Shown here: positions 34,431 through 42,877 of the stretch, piece by piece | Layout: each line of letters opens with the position of its first letter | Position numbering within the stretch: the first letter of the stretch is position 1 | Assembly: GCF_023101685.1 (NCBI RefSeq) | Contig: NZ_CP082164.1 | Coordinates: forward strand, 4,526,001 to 4,590,000 | Length of the DNA stretch: 64,000 nucleotides | From: Bradyrhizobium sp. 186 | GTDB lineage: Bacteria > Pseudomonadota > Alphaproteobacteria > Rhizobiales > Xanthobacteraceae | Direction of reading: 5' to 3' | The notes under the pieces: generated by a model | Databases searched by the model: none | The model's input: the letters and a program-made list of their open reading frames with translations, nothing else | Told to the model about the DNA's origin: nothing | Program-made: the position numbers and the translations under genes

Positions 34431-35663
34431 ATGAGGCGGTCACTTTCCTGTTTGATTATTTTTGCGCTTTGCTTTCCGGCTTTAGCAAAGAGCCGAGATG
34501 AGGAACTTTTAGAAGAAGCTGGCAGAGCGGCCGCGAAAGCCGCCGTAGAACACTTGGTCAAAGGTTATTTGGATAAGATAGCCGCCCAAACGGCTCAACA
34601 GGTCGGAACGTCAGGCGCTACCTCCGCTGCCGGTGCTGCGACGAGTGGAGCGAATAGTGCTGCAGGTGGAGCGAGCGGTGGGATTTCTGTCGGTGGTGCG
34701 GTCCTGTTTGCGGTCTCTCTTGGAATCGCCATCAACGATTACAGCAAAGCGCAAACCGATAAGGAAAGAGGCTTTGCGGCTGCGGGCGCAGTTGTTGGTG
34801 CTGTGACATTGGTGAATCCAGTTGTTGGAATAGTCGTGGCTGCGGTCGTAGTAGCTGTACAGCTCGCAGACGCCAACGAATCTGCCAAGCACGCCAAGCG
34901 TTTGATGGAGATCTACACTCGCGTCGCTCAGAACTATCAAGAGTCGATGAAAATGGAATCACAGATGATGCGCGCTGACGAAGCTCGCTTTAACGATCTT
35001 CGCCAAAGAGTCAGTACGGCGAGCTCGAACGTACTCAAGGGCGCCGAATATTTGAGAATAAGCTGCGGACCTCAGACCGTCTTTGAGACCATGAACCAAA
35101 TTGACGATTGCTTGAAGTCACTAATTCAGTACGCGACGGAAAATCGTCGACTGGTTGATTTGACCATCGAACTCTTGAGCATCAGCAATAGAACTCTATC
35201 AATGGACGAACTGTTTAAGGCAGTGGGAACGTCAAGAAAAGAAATGGAAGACCTCGTTAACAAGTATCAAAAGGAAGTTGATGCCGTTGAAACTCAAATT
35301 AATCAGAGTTTGAAAGCCTATGCCACCTGGACAGCAAGTGTCTTGATGAAAAAGGCACTGGACGAAGGTGGAATTCCGCAGATCGTCTTGTTCAAACAAA
35401 TTTGTTTGATTACGGCGCGAAAACTCACTTTACAGGCAATTCCATTTCTTCGGCCCAGAGCACTGAATGGATTTCAGCCTTATCCAAATGAAAAAGTCTC
35501 GAATATTCACGAAATGCGGCAGTTGATGAAGCAATTTCAGCTGAACGATTGCAGCAGTCTCGACTCAAAGGATCCCAATTTGGAGCAGGTGTATTCCAGA
35601 GCAGACCGTTTATTCATTGGTATTTATTCAAAGATTGTTGCGGCGGATAGGAGAAAACTCTGA
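34431..35663 (+). CDS. Exported protein with glycine-rich hydrophobic region (410 aa)
   Basis: A signal peptide (MRRSLSCLIIFALCFPALAK) is followed by an amphipathic helix (EEAGRAAAKAAVEHLVKGYL). A Gly/Ala/Ser-rich stretch comes next (about 60-90), then two hydrophobic segments (ISVGGAVLFAVSLGIAI; AAGAVVGAVTLVNPVVGIVV, continuing with Val/Ala) to about residue 145. The remainder is helical and charged. The pattern recalls pore-forming or membrane-inserting colicin/polymorphic-toxin translocation regions, but no family is recognised. It is joined to its neighbours by a 3-bp gap upstream and a CTGA overlap downstream, so it is translated with the toxin-like protein. Confidence 0.65.
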   Translation: MRRSLSCLIIFALCFPALAKSRDEELLEEAGRAAAKAAVEHLVKGYLDKIAAQTAQQVGTSGATSAAGAATSGANSAAGGASGGISVGGAVLFAVSLGIAINDYSKAQTDKERGFAAAGAVVGAVTLVNPVVGIVVAAVVVAVQLADANESAKHAKRLMEIYTRVAQNYQESMKMESQMMRADEARFNDLRQRVSTASSNVLKGAEYLRISCGPQTVFETMNQIDDCLKSLIQYATENRRLVDLTIELLSISNRTLSMDELFKAVGTSRKEMEDLVNKYQKEVDAVETQINQSLKAYATWTASVLMKKALDEGGIPQIVLFKQICLITARKLTLQAIPFLRPRALNGFQPYPNEKVSNIHEMRQLMKQFQLNDCSSLDSKDPNLEQVYSRADRLFIGIYSKIVAADRRKL

Positions 35664-37561
35664 AATTTCTTGGATCGATACTTGCTCTCACGTTGTTTGC
35701 TCAAAGCGCGTACGCGCTCGACGATTCCTTGCGGAACATCTATTTAGTACCAAAGACCGAAACGGACTTGTTTCGCGGGCGAGAAGGTCAACCGGTCTAC
35801 TTTTCGGACCGCAACGGACTCCCAACGTTGGGAATTTACAAAGGTGTTGAGATCATAAATGGACAACCAGTCCACATGGTGCAGCCGCTAGAGATAAACG
35901 TCGGCTCCCCGAAAGTCGTTCCCGGTTCGGCGCCCCCCGGCTATGTCCCGCCCACGAAATCCATTGCAAAACCTGAACCTGGGGCCGCCCCTAGCTCGCA
36001 ATCATCCGGCCCGTCCTCGGCAAGTCCGCCTGTGAAAGGATCGCCGGTAGCTTCCTCGAACGGGCCAAAATTTGGCGACGCGGCTCAAGCTGGTCTCTCC
36101 GCTGCGGCGGCTGCAGCGGCTCTTAGGGGATTTTATAATACAGTGATAATGCCGCCAGCGCGTGAGGCGGAAATGCGCCGCGCCACGGAGAATTTTAACG
36201 CTGCTCAAGCTGGTCAGGCGCAGGCTCAGCAAGAAATGCAAACCGCCTATGCTGATGCCTATGAACAAGCGCGCATAGCCGTTTCGTCGGTCAAAGCACT
36301 TTTGGAAACGCCGCCACAAGTTGTGAATGGTCCGAAGCTTCCACTAGGATCTGATTCTGATATTCGTTCTAGCTACAAGACTTCCGACCCAAAATTTGTG
36401 GGTCGAGCGGAGCCCATCCGGAAACGCCTCTCTCAGGTTCAACCATTGAATCCGACGCAGCAGGAAGTAAGAGATCTTGGCAATGCTGCGATCATGGCGG
36501 CATCAAAATCTTGGGACGACCAAGATATATCGACCGCAGAGACGCAATTATCCATCGGAACTATGATGGCGGATCTCCTAGTCGGGCTTGATCCAGTGAC
36601 GGGATTTGTTCGTTCGGGCTACGAACTCGCAACAGGTCGAAACTTCATCACAGGCGAGGAGTTGGCTACATGGCAACGGGTTATGGCTGGAACAATCTTC
36701 ACCACTTCGCTTGTGACGTTTGGTGCTGCTTCGAGTCTGGCAAACGCCGTTAAGGCAGTGGCGGGCGTGATTCGAGAGATGAATCCCACCGTAGCGAGGG
36801 CTGCGCTTGAAGCGCTCTATGGAAGCAAATACATCGTCGACGAGCTAAAGGCGATGGGCTGGTCAGAACAGCAAATCAACAAATTTGCGCTGTTTCAGAA
36901 GAATGTGCTTGGTTCTGAAATAAGAAATTTTGATGAGGCTCTGCAAGCGTTCACGACATGGAGTCCCGAAGCGAAAGCTGCCTACCGACGAACTGTCGAT
37001 ACTCTAACGGGTGATGTCGGCAAGTTAGCGGCAGAGGCCAAACATTACGGCGTGAGTGGTGATACGCTACTGGCCCGGAAGGCCACAGCGGTGGGTTATT
37101 ACAACAACGTTCGCGGCTTTGTCGGAAACAGTGAAAAAATTGCGAAGCATTTGAAAGGGATTGATTTTGCGGAAGAAGTGGCAGTCAAAAGGATACCTAA
37201 GGGAAGCAAACTTTTCGCTTGGGCCAGTCCTGAAGTAGCGCCCGGTTTGGGCAACTATTACAGTGAGAGCTTGATGCATCCGAGCAAACTGGGAACCGGT
37301 GACCTTGTTCTAGGAAAAGACGGAGAGACGCTCTATTCGAAGGCGTTGCGGACGTACGAAGTAAGAAAGGAGGCATTGGCTTTAGAATCCACAGCGAATG
37401 AAATTGCCGATGAATTTTCGGTATCCGCCAAAACGGCGCCTTTTGCAGGGTTTGATCGTTACGCCACCAAGAATAGCCCGCCGATTCCAGGGTTGCAGTG
37501 GACCCAGGGACTAGGAAAGCAGCTATTGCTCGATCCGGCTAACGTTAGATTTATTCAATGA
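35660..37561 (+). CDS. Exported polymorphic-toxin-like protein with PT-TG region, CTG start
   Basis: In frame with the long frame and downstream of a TAG at 35648, the only start that gives a full signal peptide is the CTG at 35660. The encoded lead is (M)KFLGSILALTLFAQSAYA, cleaved before LDD, with GGAGA 6 bp upstream and a CTGA overlap with the preceding stop. A proline/serine-rich linker is followed near residues 300-350 by GLDPVTGFVRSGYELATGRN and FITGEELATWQR, which match the pre-toxin PT-TG domain. The last 150-180 residues, after ELATGR and a coiled region, are the likely toxin domain, of unknown class. No immunity gene is apparent in the 470 bp downstream. A TTG at 35693 is the alternative start. 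Confidence 0.65.
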   Translation: MKFLGSILALTLFAQSAYALDDSLRNIYLVPKTETDLFRGREGQPVYFSDRNGLPTLGIYKGVEIINGQPVHMVQPLEINVGSPKVVPGSAPPGYVPPTKSIAKPEPGAAPSSQSSGPSSASPPVKGSPVASSNGPKFGDAAQAGLSAAAAAAALRGFYNTVIMPPAREAEMRRATENFNAAQAGQAQAQQEMQTAYADAYEQARIAVSSVKALLETPPQVVNGPKLPLGSDSDIRSSYKTSDPKFVGRAEPIRKRLSQVQPLNPTQQEVRDLGNAAIMAASKSWDDQDISTAETQLSIGTMMADLLVGLDPVTGFVRSGYELATGRNFITGEELATWQRVMAGTIFTTSLVTFGAASSLANAVKAVAGVIREMNPTVARAALEALYGSKYIVDELKAMGWSEQQINKFALFQKNVLGSEIRNFDEALQAFTTWSPEAKAAYRRTVDTLTGDVGKLAAEAKHYGVSGDTLLARKATAVGYYNNVRGFVGNSEKIAKHLKGIDFAEEVAVKRIPKGSKLFAWASPEVAPGLGNYYSESLMHPSKLGTGDLVLGKDGETLYSKALRTYEVRKEALALESTANEIADEFSVSAKTAPFAGFDRYATKNSPPIPGLQWTQGLGKQLLLDPANVRFIQ

Positions 37562-38034
37562 CAGTTTTTGCAACTCCCTTCACGGGAGGAGTTCGATAAT
37601 CGGCATGTGCCGGCTTGAGTGTCCCTTTTACCGGTCTCGGCCTTGGCGATTGCCGTCGCCGCGTTCCGGCTGATACGCCACTTCTCTCGCGCTAAGCCTG
37701 CGGCTCACGCGCTTTCCGGTTCTTGAAGCCCATAGCCTTCAAGGTCCAAGGCAAGCGCGGCGGCCCGGGACCGCCAACCTCCGCATTGTCGCTGGGCTGA
37801 TTGATTAATTTCTTTCATGAGGGCTTGCCTTTCCGGATCGGAAAAAACCGGGCGAGTCGTCTGTTGTAGCCCTGTGTAGCCTTAGCCGTAGCGACAAATC
37901 CAGTACATCCCATGATCATGCTCAATACTTGCGAGAGGCTCAAACTTACGTCTGGGGCCTTATACAGCGTTCTAGAGAGGCCCTTGGCGTGAGGCTGCAC
38001 TTTTCAACGTTACGGACTGCAACACTGCGGAAGA
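37562..38034. other. Intergenic stretch between toxin gene and integrase gene
   Basis: About 470 bp with no convincing gene on either strand. A weak hairpin (CTCCC/GGGAG, 37574-37588) follows the toxin stop, and CTTTTACCGGTCTC at 37627 echoes TTTTTAACCGGTCTC near 31245. No immunity-type frame is seen. Confidence 0.45.
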
Positions 38035-39876
38035 TCAGCGGCGGCGACGGGCTGCTTTCTTATTCATCTCGCGCACCGCAAGCGTGGTATAGCGTACGAT
38101 TTCTTCCGCGGTGTCGGGCGCGCATACGCCGTGCTGACCGGAAAAATAAAGTTTCGACAGATCGGCGCTAATGGTGATCTTGTCGATGGTCCGCTTTAGG
38201 TTGGCCATGAAAATCGATTTGGTGTAACGGGCGCCTTCGCTGCGACGAATCGGAGAGTCGTGGCCAATGAGTTCATCGACCCAGCCAGCGTTCACATCCG
38301 GAAAATTGCGAAGCGCAGTTTCCACGGCTCCGCGGTAGGAACGAAAATCAACCCCCAGCCGATAAGTCTTCGTCTTCTTCCGGTATTCGGTAAATCGGCC
38401 GCTGAACGCGCCGCTGCGCCGCGGCTCGACGCCCTGCGCAATCAACTCAGGAAACAGCGGTTCATCCGGCGAGCGTCCAAAGTAGCGGTGTTCAAGAAAT
38501 CCCAATTGCAAGACTAATTCGTGCAATGGTACGTCTCGACTCGAAGAACTCGTTTTGCTGTTGCGGATTTTCAAAAACGGCAGCCGCCCAATTTCCGTAT
38601 CGACCCACTCGATGTCGCCGACCAACCGCCCGCAGATTTCATCCTCACGAACGCCCATGGTACGGCCGAAGAGAGGAATCCAGAACAGCGCATCGCGATG
38701 GATTTCATCACCCGGCATGCCGCGTCGGAAAATCGATTTGCAGCCGGCGTAGACAGGCGAAGTGAAAAACGCCTTATCAAGCTCCGTCGGCCACATCGGG
38801 TGCTCATCACGCGCGGCGCGTCCGCGCGGCTTGGCCGTGAAGTGGCCGCGGAATGGATTGTCCAGGCCGCGCGGGATTTTCGCATGCAGCGCCAGGTGGT
38901 CCCAATATTCGATAAAATTAATGACGTGCTTGTTAGCGCTCGTCGTACTGATCAGACGAAGTTTCGCTTTGGCCGCATCGTCGAGTTTCTGTACCGCCGC
39001 GAGCACTTGTTTGGTCGTCAACTTGTTCCACTTCTTGCTGTGAAAGTGGTCGAAGGGAAGCTTTAAATATTCGAGGCGGAAGCGGCCGACAACGCTGCCA
39101 TCAATCTGTGGAAATGGCAGATCGCCGATGAGCGCTTTGAACAGGCGAGGCGAGGCTTCCGCGCCCCCCGCGGTATCTCGCTTCCATTTGCGGTCGCTCT
39201 TTTTGGTGGCGACGAATTCGTCCCAATACGTGAAGAACGGAAAATTCGGCAGGATCGGTTGTTCCACCGACCCTTGCACCTGTTTGGGGATGCTGGCGAT
39301 GGTCTCCCGCATTTCGTCGAGCAGAGTTGCGTGGCCGCGCAATATCATTCGCGCGTAGAACCGGCCGTCAGCGGTTTCGCGATCGACAGGTACGTCTATG
39401 GCGCGGCCGACGGCGCTCACGATCCCGTCGAAAGCATCGAAGCCGGGGCTGCCGGGACCGAGCGCGCGTGCGATTTTGGCCTTTTGCTCGCCGGCAAACA
39501 TCTGGTCGCCAAAGCGCATCAGCCCGTCGAGCTCGATGGCGTCCTGCCGGTCCATTGTTTTGATCTCGTCCGGCTCCAGGAAAGCAAACCCATCGGTTTC
39601 CGCCAGCTTGGCTTCTTGACGCCAAAGGGCGGCGTCGATCCATCGCCGGACCAGTCCCTCCGCCTCACTTTTGGTCTTGGACGGGGTAAACCGGGTCATT
39701 AGGCCCTCCAGGCCCAGCCTGAGAACGCGGGCGCGGTGCAGGGCGCACCGGTAGTCGCGGGTTTTCAGGCTCACGATAAGCTCGCCCGAGACATGGCAAG
39801 CGGCAAGCGCGGCAGGCCATCGGAAGCGAAAAAACCATGTACAGCCACGCCGTCGCAGGTACCGACCGGACGCCAT
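38035..39876 (-). CDS. Tyrosine recombinase/integrase of the island
   Basis: The chosen start is the ATG at 39876 (MASGRYLRRRGCTWFFRFRW), preceded by GGGG at good spacing. A GTG at 39909 would add 11 residues and run into the TGGACCATT repeats. The N-terminus (YLRRRGCTWFFRFRWP, then LIVSLKTRDYRCALHRARVL) is the DUF6538-type domain of alphaproteobacterial phage integrases. The catalytic part contains LFGRTMGVREDEICGRLVGD (catalytic Arg region), VDFRSYRGAVETAL, DELIGHDS and the probable nucleophile in GARYTKSIF. At 613 aa it is long but normal for this group. It lies 93 bp from the core repeat in the tRNA-Gln gene and should catalyse insertion and excision there. Confidence 0.88.
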   Translation of the reverse strand: MASGRYLRRRGCTWFFRFRWPAALAACHVSGELIVSLKTRDYRCALHRARVLRLGLEGLMTRFTPSKTKSEAEGLVRRWIDAALWRQEAKLAETDGFAFLEPDEIKTMDRQDAIELDGLMRFGDQMFAGEQKAKIARALGPGSPGFDAFDGIVSAVGRAIDVPVDRETADGRFYARMILRGHATLLDEMRETIASIPKQVQGSVEQPILPNFPFFTYWDEFVATKKSDRKWKRDTAGGAEASPRLFKALIGDLPFPQIDGSVVGRFRLEYLKLPFDHFHSKKWNKLTTKQVLAAVQKLDDAAKAKLRLISTTSANKHVINFIEYWDHLALHAKIPRGLDNPFRGHFTAKPRGRAARDEHPMWPTELDKAFFTSPVYAGCKSIFRRGMPGDEIHRDALFWIPLFGRTMGVREDEICGRLVGDIEWVDTEIGRLPFLKIRNSKTSSSSRDVPLHELVLQLGFLEHRYFGRSPDEPLFPELIAQGVEPRRSGAFSGRFTEYRKKTKTYRLGVDFRSYRGAVETALRNFPDVNAGWVDELIGHDSPIRRSEGARYTKSIFMANLKRTIDKITISADLSKLYFSGQHGVCAPDTAEEIVRYTTLAVREMNKKAARRRR

Positions 39877-39888
39877 TCGAACCCCATG

Positions 39889-39910
39889 TGGACCATTGTT
39901 GTGGACCACC
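39889..39910 (+). repeat. Right-end paired TGGACCAtt motifs (candidate integrase arm sites)
   Basis: TGGACCATT at 39889-39897 and TGGACCACC at 39902-39910 have the same 13-bp phasing and the same orientation as the pair at 2430/2443. GACCACCGCGG (39904-39914) is the exact inverse of CCGCGGTGGTC at 2405-2415. They lie 59 to 80 bp from the core repeat. Confidence 0.5.
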
Positions 39911-39968
39911 GCGGTTTTTCGAGAAGCTGCGGGTTTGAAGTCTTTGATCTGCGAGAGGAAATTCGAGC

Positions 39969-39994
39969 CTGGCTGGGGAACTAGGATTCGAACC
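39969..39994. repeat. tRNA-proximal attachment-site copy (26-bp direct repeat)
   Basis: It matches 2326-2351 over 26 bp and forms the acceptor stem, CCA end and part of the T-arm of the intact tRNA-Gln. The element supplied this copy so that the tRNA stays functional after insertion. Confidence 0.92.
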
Positions 39995-40043
39995 TAGACA
40001 AACAGAGTCAGAGTCTGTTGTGCTACCGTTACACCATTCCCCA
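39970..40043 (-). tRNA. tRNA-Gln (anticodon CTG)
   Basis: The minus strand reads TGGGGAATGGTGTAACGGTA at its 5' end and AGGTTCGAATCCTAGTTCCC near its 3' end. The acceptor stem TGGGGAA pairs with TTCCCCA, with discriminator G and an encoded CCA. The anticodon stem ACAGA/TCTGT holds the loop CTCTGAC, giving anticodon CTG, which reads CAG (Gln). With CCA it is 74 nt, normal for tRNA-Gln. It is the integration target of the island. Confidence 0.95.
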
Positions 40044-40050
40044 ACGGAAT

Positions 40051-40088
40051 AGCCGAACAAATTCAATGACTTGTTGATTTGTTCGGCT
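40051..40088. repeat. 11-bp perfect inverted repeat just upstream of tRNA-Gln
   Basis: AGCCGAACAAA (40051-40061) is inverted at 40078-40088 with a 16-bp loop. It starts 8 bp from the tRNA 5' end, so it overlaps the tRNA promoter region. No T-run follows on either strand. It could be an operator, a processing element or an upstream terminator. Confidence 0.45.
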
Positions 40089-40275
40089 GTGGCCGACGGC
40101 GCTTATCGCGCAAATCACGGCTCAGGCGTGGAGGGGTTTCTACCCGCTCGGCTGTGGGCTGGCAAGCGCTGCGGTGCACAGGCGTTTTGCGGTCCACATC
40201 GGCGCGCGTTAGCGGCCGGATCGCGGGCGGCGCGCCGGGCCACGCTCGCGACGGTTTGCCTCATCTGAAAGTCGT

Positions 40276-40497
40276 TATGGCGAGCTCACCTCGTTTCCGC
40301 GCGCGGTGATGGCGAAGGAGGACGAGTTCGTGGTGTTCTCCTGGATCGTCTACCGCGACCGCGAGACCCGCGACGCCGTCAACAAGAAGGTGATGGCGGA
40401 CCCGCGGCTGAAGTTGGACGGCATGCCGTTCGACGGCAAGCGCATGATCTATGGCGGCTTCACGGCGCTGCTTCAGGCGCGTGATGTCGCGGGCTGA
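40276..40497 (+). pseudogene. C-terminal remnant of a DUF1428 gene
   Basis: In frame from about 40276 the sequence reads YGELTSFPRAVMAKEDEFVV, then FSWIVYRDRETRDAVNKKVM and MPFDGKRMIYGGF. This matches the C-terminal two thirds of DUF1428 proteins (about 117 aa). Upstream of Tyr the match to the family is lost, and no start gives the missing N-terminal 45 residues. The GTG at 40306 could be used but would give only 63 residues. The break lies 230 bp from the tRNA. Confidence 0.7.
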
Positions 40498-40680
40498 GCG
40501 CGCCTTGCGCCAGCGTAGTCGCTGCTTCCCTATGCTGCATCGTGGCAATCCGTTCACCTTGCCGGCTCGGGACTGTCATGCCATCCTCTCGTCGCCAGGC
40601 ATAATCAAACGGAAGCGGGCGCGCTCGCCGAGCTTTCCAAAAAATCTTGGTTGGGGAAACCCTTTGGGAGGTCTGATTTC

Positions 40681-41934
40681 ATGACATTGAAGCACGTCAC
40701 CGGGCTGCTTTGCGTGGCCGCTATGTCCCTTGCGCTTGCTTCTGGCGCGCGGGCCCAGGACAAGGTCGTCAAGATCGGCGTTATCCTGCCGATGTCCGGC
40801 GGCACCGCCTCGATCGGTGCGCACGCCAAGGCGGCTCTCGAAGTCGCCATGGACATCATCAACAACGCCCACCCCGAGCTCGGTAGTCTGCCGCTGGCGA
40901 AGAATGCAGGCCTTGGCGGCCTCGGCGGCGCCAAGATCGAGGCCGTGTTCGCCGACAACCAGGGCAACCCGGCGACGGGCCAGAACCAGGCGCTGCGCCT
41001 GATCACGGAAGATAAGGTGGCGGCCGTGTTCGGCGCCTATCAGTCCGGTATCACGCTGACCTCGAGCGCCATCGCTGAGAAATATGGCATTCCCTATCTG
41101 AATTCGGAGTCGGTCGCCGCCAATCTCACCGAGCGCGGCTTCAAATGGTTCTTCCGCACCACGCCGATCGCGACCGATTTCGCCAAGGCCTATGTCGATT
41201 TCCTCGCCGACATCAAGGCGCAGGGCGCCAAGACCGATGCGATCGCGCTGGTGCACGACAACACCGAATACGGCACCTCCGTCGCCAACACCATCAGCAC
41301 AGCCTTCAAGGAGAAGGGCCAGCCGGTCGCGATCGATGTGGCCTATCCCGTCAATGCGACCGACGTGCAGGGCCAGGTGCTCCAGCTGAAGGAGAAGAAG
41401 CCCGACGTCATCATCATGATCAGCTACACGTCGGATGCGATCCTGTTCGCCAAGACCATGCAGTCGCTCGACTACAAGCCGCCGATCCTGCTCGCCGACG
41501 ACGCCGGCTACTCCGATCCGTCCTTCATCAAGGCTGTCGGCAAGATCTCGCAAGGCGTCTTCAACCGTTCGTCATGGGCAGTTGGTCCCTCCGGCTCGCC
41601 GTCCGCTATCATCGCCGACATGTACAAGAAGAAAAGCGGTGAGGAGATGGACGACACCGTTGGCCGCCAGATGCAGGGCTTCTTCGTGCTGGCCGATGCG
41701 ATCGATCGTGCCGGCTCGACCGACCCGGCAAAGATCCAGGCGGCGCTGAAGGCGACGGATCTGAAGCCCGAGCAATTGATGATGGGCTACAAGGGCGTGA
41801 AGTTCGACGACAAGGGCCAGAATATTCTCGCCTCCGGCCTCATCATCCAGCTCCAGGATGGCGAGAATTACACGGCGGTGTGGCCGAAGGCCAATGCCGA
41901 GAAGGCCCCCGTGCTGCCCTACAAGGGCTGGTGA
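40681..41934 (+). CDS. Branched-chain amino-acid-type ABC transporter, substrate-binding protein
   Basis: The start is the ATG at 40681 (MTLKHVTGLLCVAAM), with GGGAGG about 7 bp upstream. A signal peptide of about 25 residues ends GARAQ. The mature protein opens VVKIGVILPMSGGTASIGAH, the classic type I periplasmic-binding fold of LivK-like proteins; VAAVFGAYQSGITLTSSAIA and YGIPYLNSES are further fold blocks. It heads a five-gene plus-strand operon with two permeases and two ATPases, so the transporter is complete. The ligand may be an amino acid, amide or aromatic acid; sequence alone does not decide. Confidence 0.92.
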   Translation: MTLKHVTGLLCVAAMSLALASGARAQDKVVKIGVILPMSGGTASIGAHAKAALEVAMDIINNAHPELGSLPLAKNAGLGGLGGAKIEAVFADNQGNPATGQNQALRLITEDKVAAVFGAYQSGITLTSSAIAEKYGIPYLNSESVAANLTERGFKWFFRTTPIATDFAKAYVDFLADIKAQGAKTDAIALVHDNTEYGTSVANTISTAFKEKGQPVAIDVAYPVNATDVQGQVLQLKEKKPDVIIMISYTSDAILFAKTMQSLDYKPPILLADDAGYSDPSFIKAVGKISQGVFNRSSWAVGPSGSPSAIIADMYKKKSGEEMDDTVGRQMQGFFVLADAIDRAGSTDPAKIQAALKATDLKPEQLMMGYKGVKFDDKGQNILASGLIIQLQDGENYTAVWPKANAEKAPVLPYKGW

Positions 41935-42000
41935 GATTTTTTGAAGGCGGGGCGCGCGCCCCGCTATTCCCGAGATGTTTTGATCAGAGCAACGCAGCTC

Positions 42001-42864
42001 ATGTCCTTTGTACTCGTGCAGGTGATCGTCGGCGGGCTTTTGCTTGGCGCCGTCTACGCCCTGTTTTCCTCGGGCCTCACGCTGGTGTGGGGCATGATGA
42101 ACATCGTCAATTTCGCGCATGGCGATTTCGTCATGCTCGGCATGTACGTCGCCTATGTCGTGTACATCTTGATGGGCGGAGGACCGATCCTCGGCGCGCC
42201 GCTGGCAACGCTGGTGCTCGCAACCGTCGGAATCGTGGTCTATTTCGCCTTGATCCGTGACATCATGAAGGGGCCGATGCTGGCGCAGATCCTCGGCACC
42301 TTTGGCCTTGCGCTGTTGCTGCGCTATTCCGTGTTCTGGTGGTTCGGCGCCAACTTCCTGTCGATGCCGCAAAACTTCGTCGGCGGCACCTTTGCGGTGG
42401 CGGGCCTGCGCATCGAGGCCTCGCGGTTGCTGGCCGGCGTGGTCGCACTGCTAGTGACGCTCGGCCTGCACCTGTTGCTGACGCGCACCTCGCTCGGCTC
42501 CAAAATGCTGGCGGTGGCGGAGGATGCCACCGCGGCTCAGCTCATGGGCATCCGGCCCGATACCATGCAGGCGATCGCCTGGGCGATCGCGGCGGGTGCG
42601 ACGGGGCTGGCCGGTGCGCTGATCGCAAACTTCTTCTACATCGTGCCGACGGTCGGCGAGACGCTCAGCATCGTCGCCTTCGTCACGGTCTCGCTCGGCG
42701 GCTTCGGCAGCGTGCCCGGGGCGCTCGTCGCGGGCCTCCTGATCGGCGTGATCGAGTCGCTCTCCGGCTATCTGATCGGCGCGGTCTACAAGGACATCGT
42801 CGTCTATGTGCTGTTCCTGCTCTTCCTCTGGTTCCGGCCGCAAGGACTGATGGGCAAGTCCTGA
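42001..42864 (+). CDS. livH: ABC transporter permease, LivH type
   Basis: The start at the ATG at 42001 (MSFVLVQVIVGGLLLGAVYA) gives the usual 287-residue LivH. ALFSSGLTLVWGMMNIVNFA is the highly conserved opening of the family, and EDATAAQLMGIRPDTMQAIA is the cytoplasmic loop that contacts the ATPases. There are about eight membrane helices. It lies 66 bp after the binding-protein gene and 13 bp before livM. Confidence 0.93.
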   Translation: MSFVLVQVIVGGLLLGAVYALFSSGLTLVWGMMNIVNFAHGDFVMLGMYVAYVVYILMGGGPILGAPLATLVLATVGIVVYFALIRDIMKGPMLAQILGTFGLALLLRYSVFWWFGANFLSMPQNFVGGTFAVAGLRIEASRLLAGVVALLVTLGLHLLLTRTSLGSKMLAVAEDATAAQLMGIRPDTMQAIAWAIAAGATGLAGALIANFFYIVPTVGETLSIVAFVTVSLGGFGSVPGALVAGLLIGVIESLSGYLIGAVYKDIVVYVLFLLFLWFRPQGLMGKS

Positions 42865-42877
42865 TGGGGAAGATGTG

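Larger units (their letters stand above)
2326..39994. mobile_element. Integrative mobilisable element inserted in tRNA-Gln(CTG)
   Basis: A 26-bp perfect direct repeat (2326-2351 and 39969-39994) bounds a segment of about 37.7 kb. The right copy is the 3' end of an intact tRNA-Gln. The left copy is the displaced original tRNA end and has no tRNA body. A tyrosine recombinase (38035-39876) sits next to the tRNA, as expected for tRNA-integrating elements. Cargo comprises mobilisation genes, defence-type genes, an antirestriction gene and an exported toxin cassette. Only a coupling protein and a relaxase represent conjugation, with no VirB/Trb set, so transfer would need a helper. Base composition inside is more AT-rich than in the flanks, most clearly at 33.4-37.6 kb. 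Confidence 0.9.

Noticed and set aside
2326..39994. Insertion sequences within the island
   Set aside because: No transposase motifs (DDE, HUH/IS200, serine recombinase) were recognised; the only recombinase is the tyrosine integrase.
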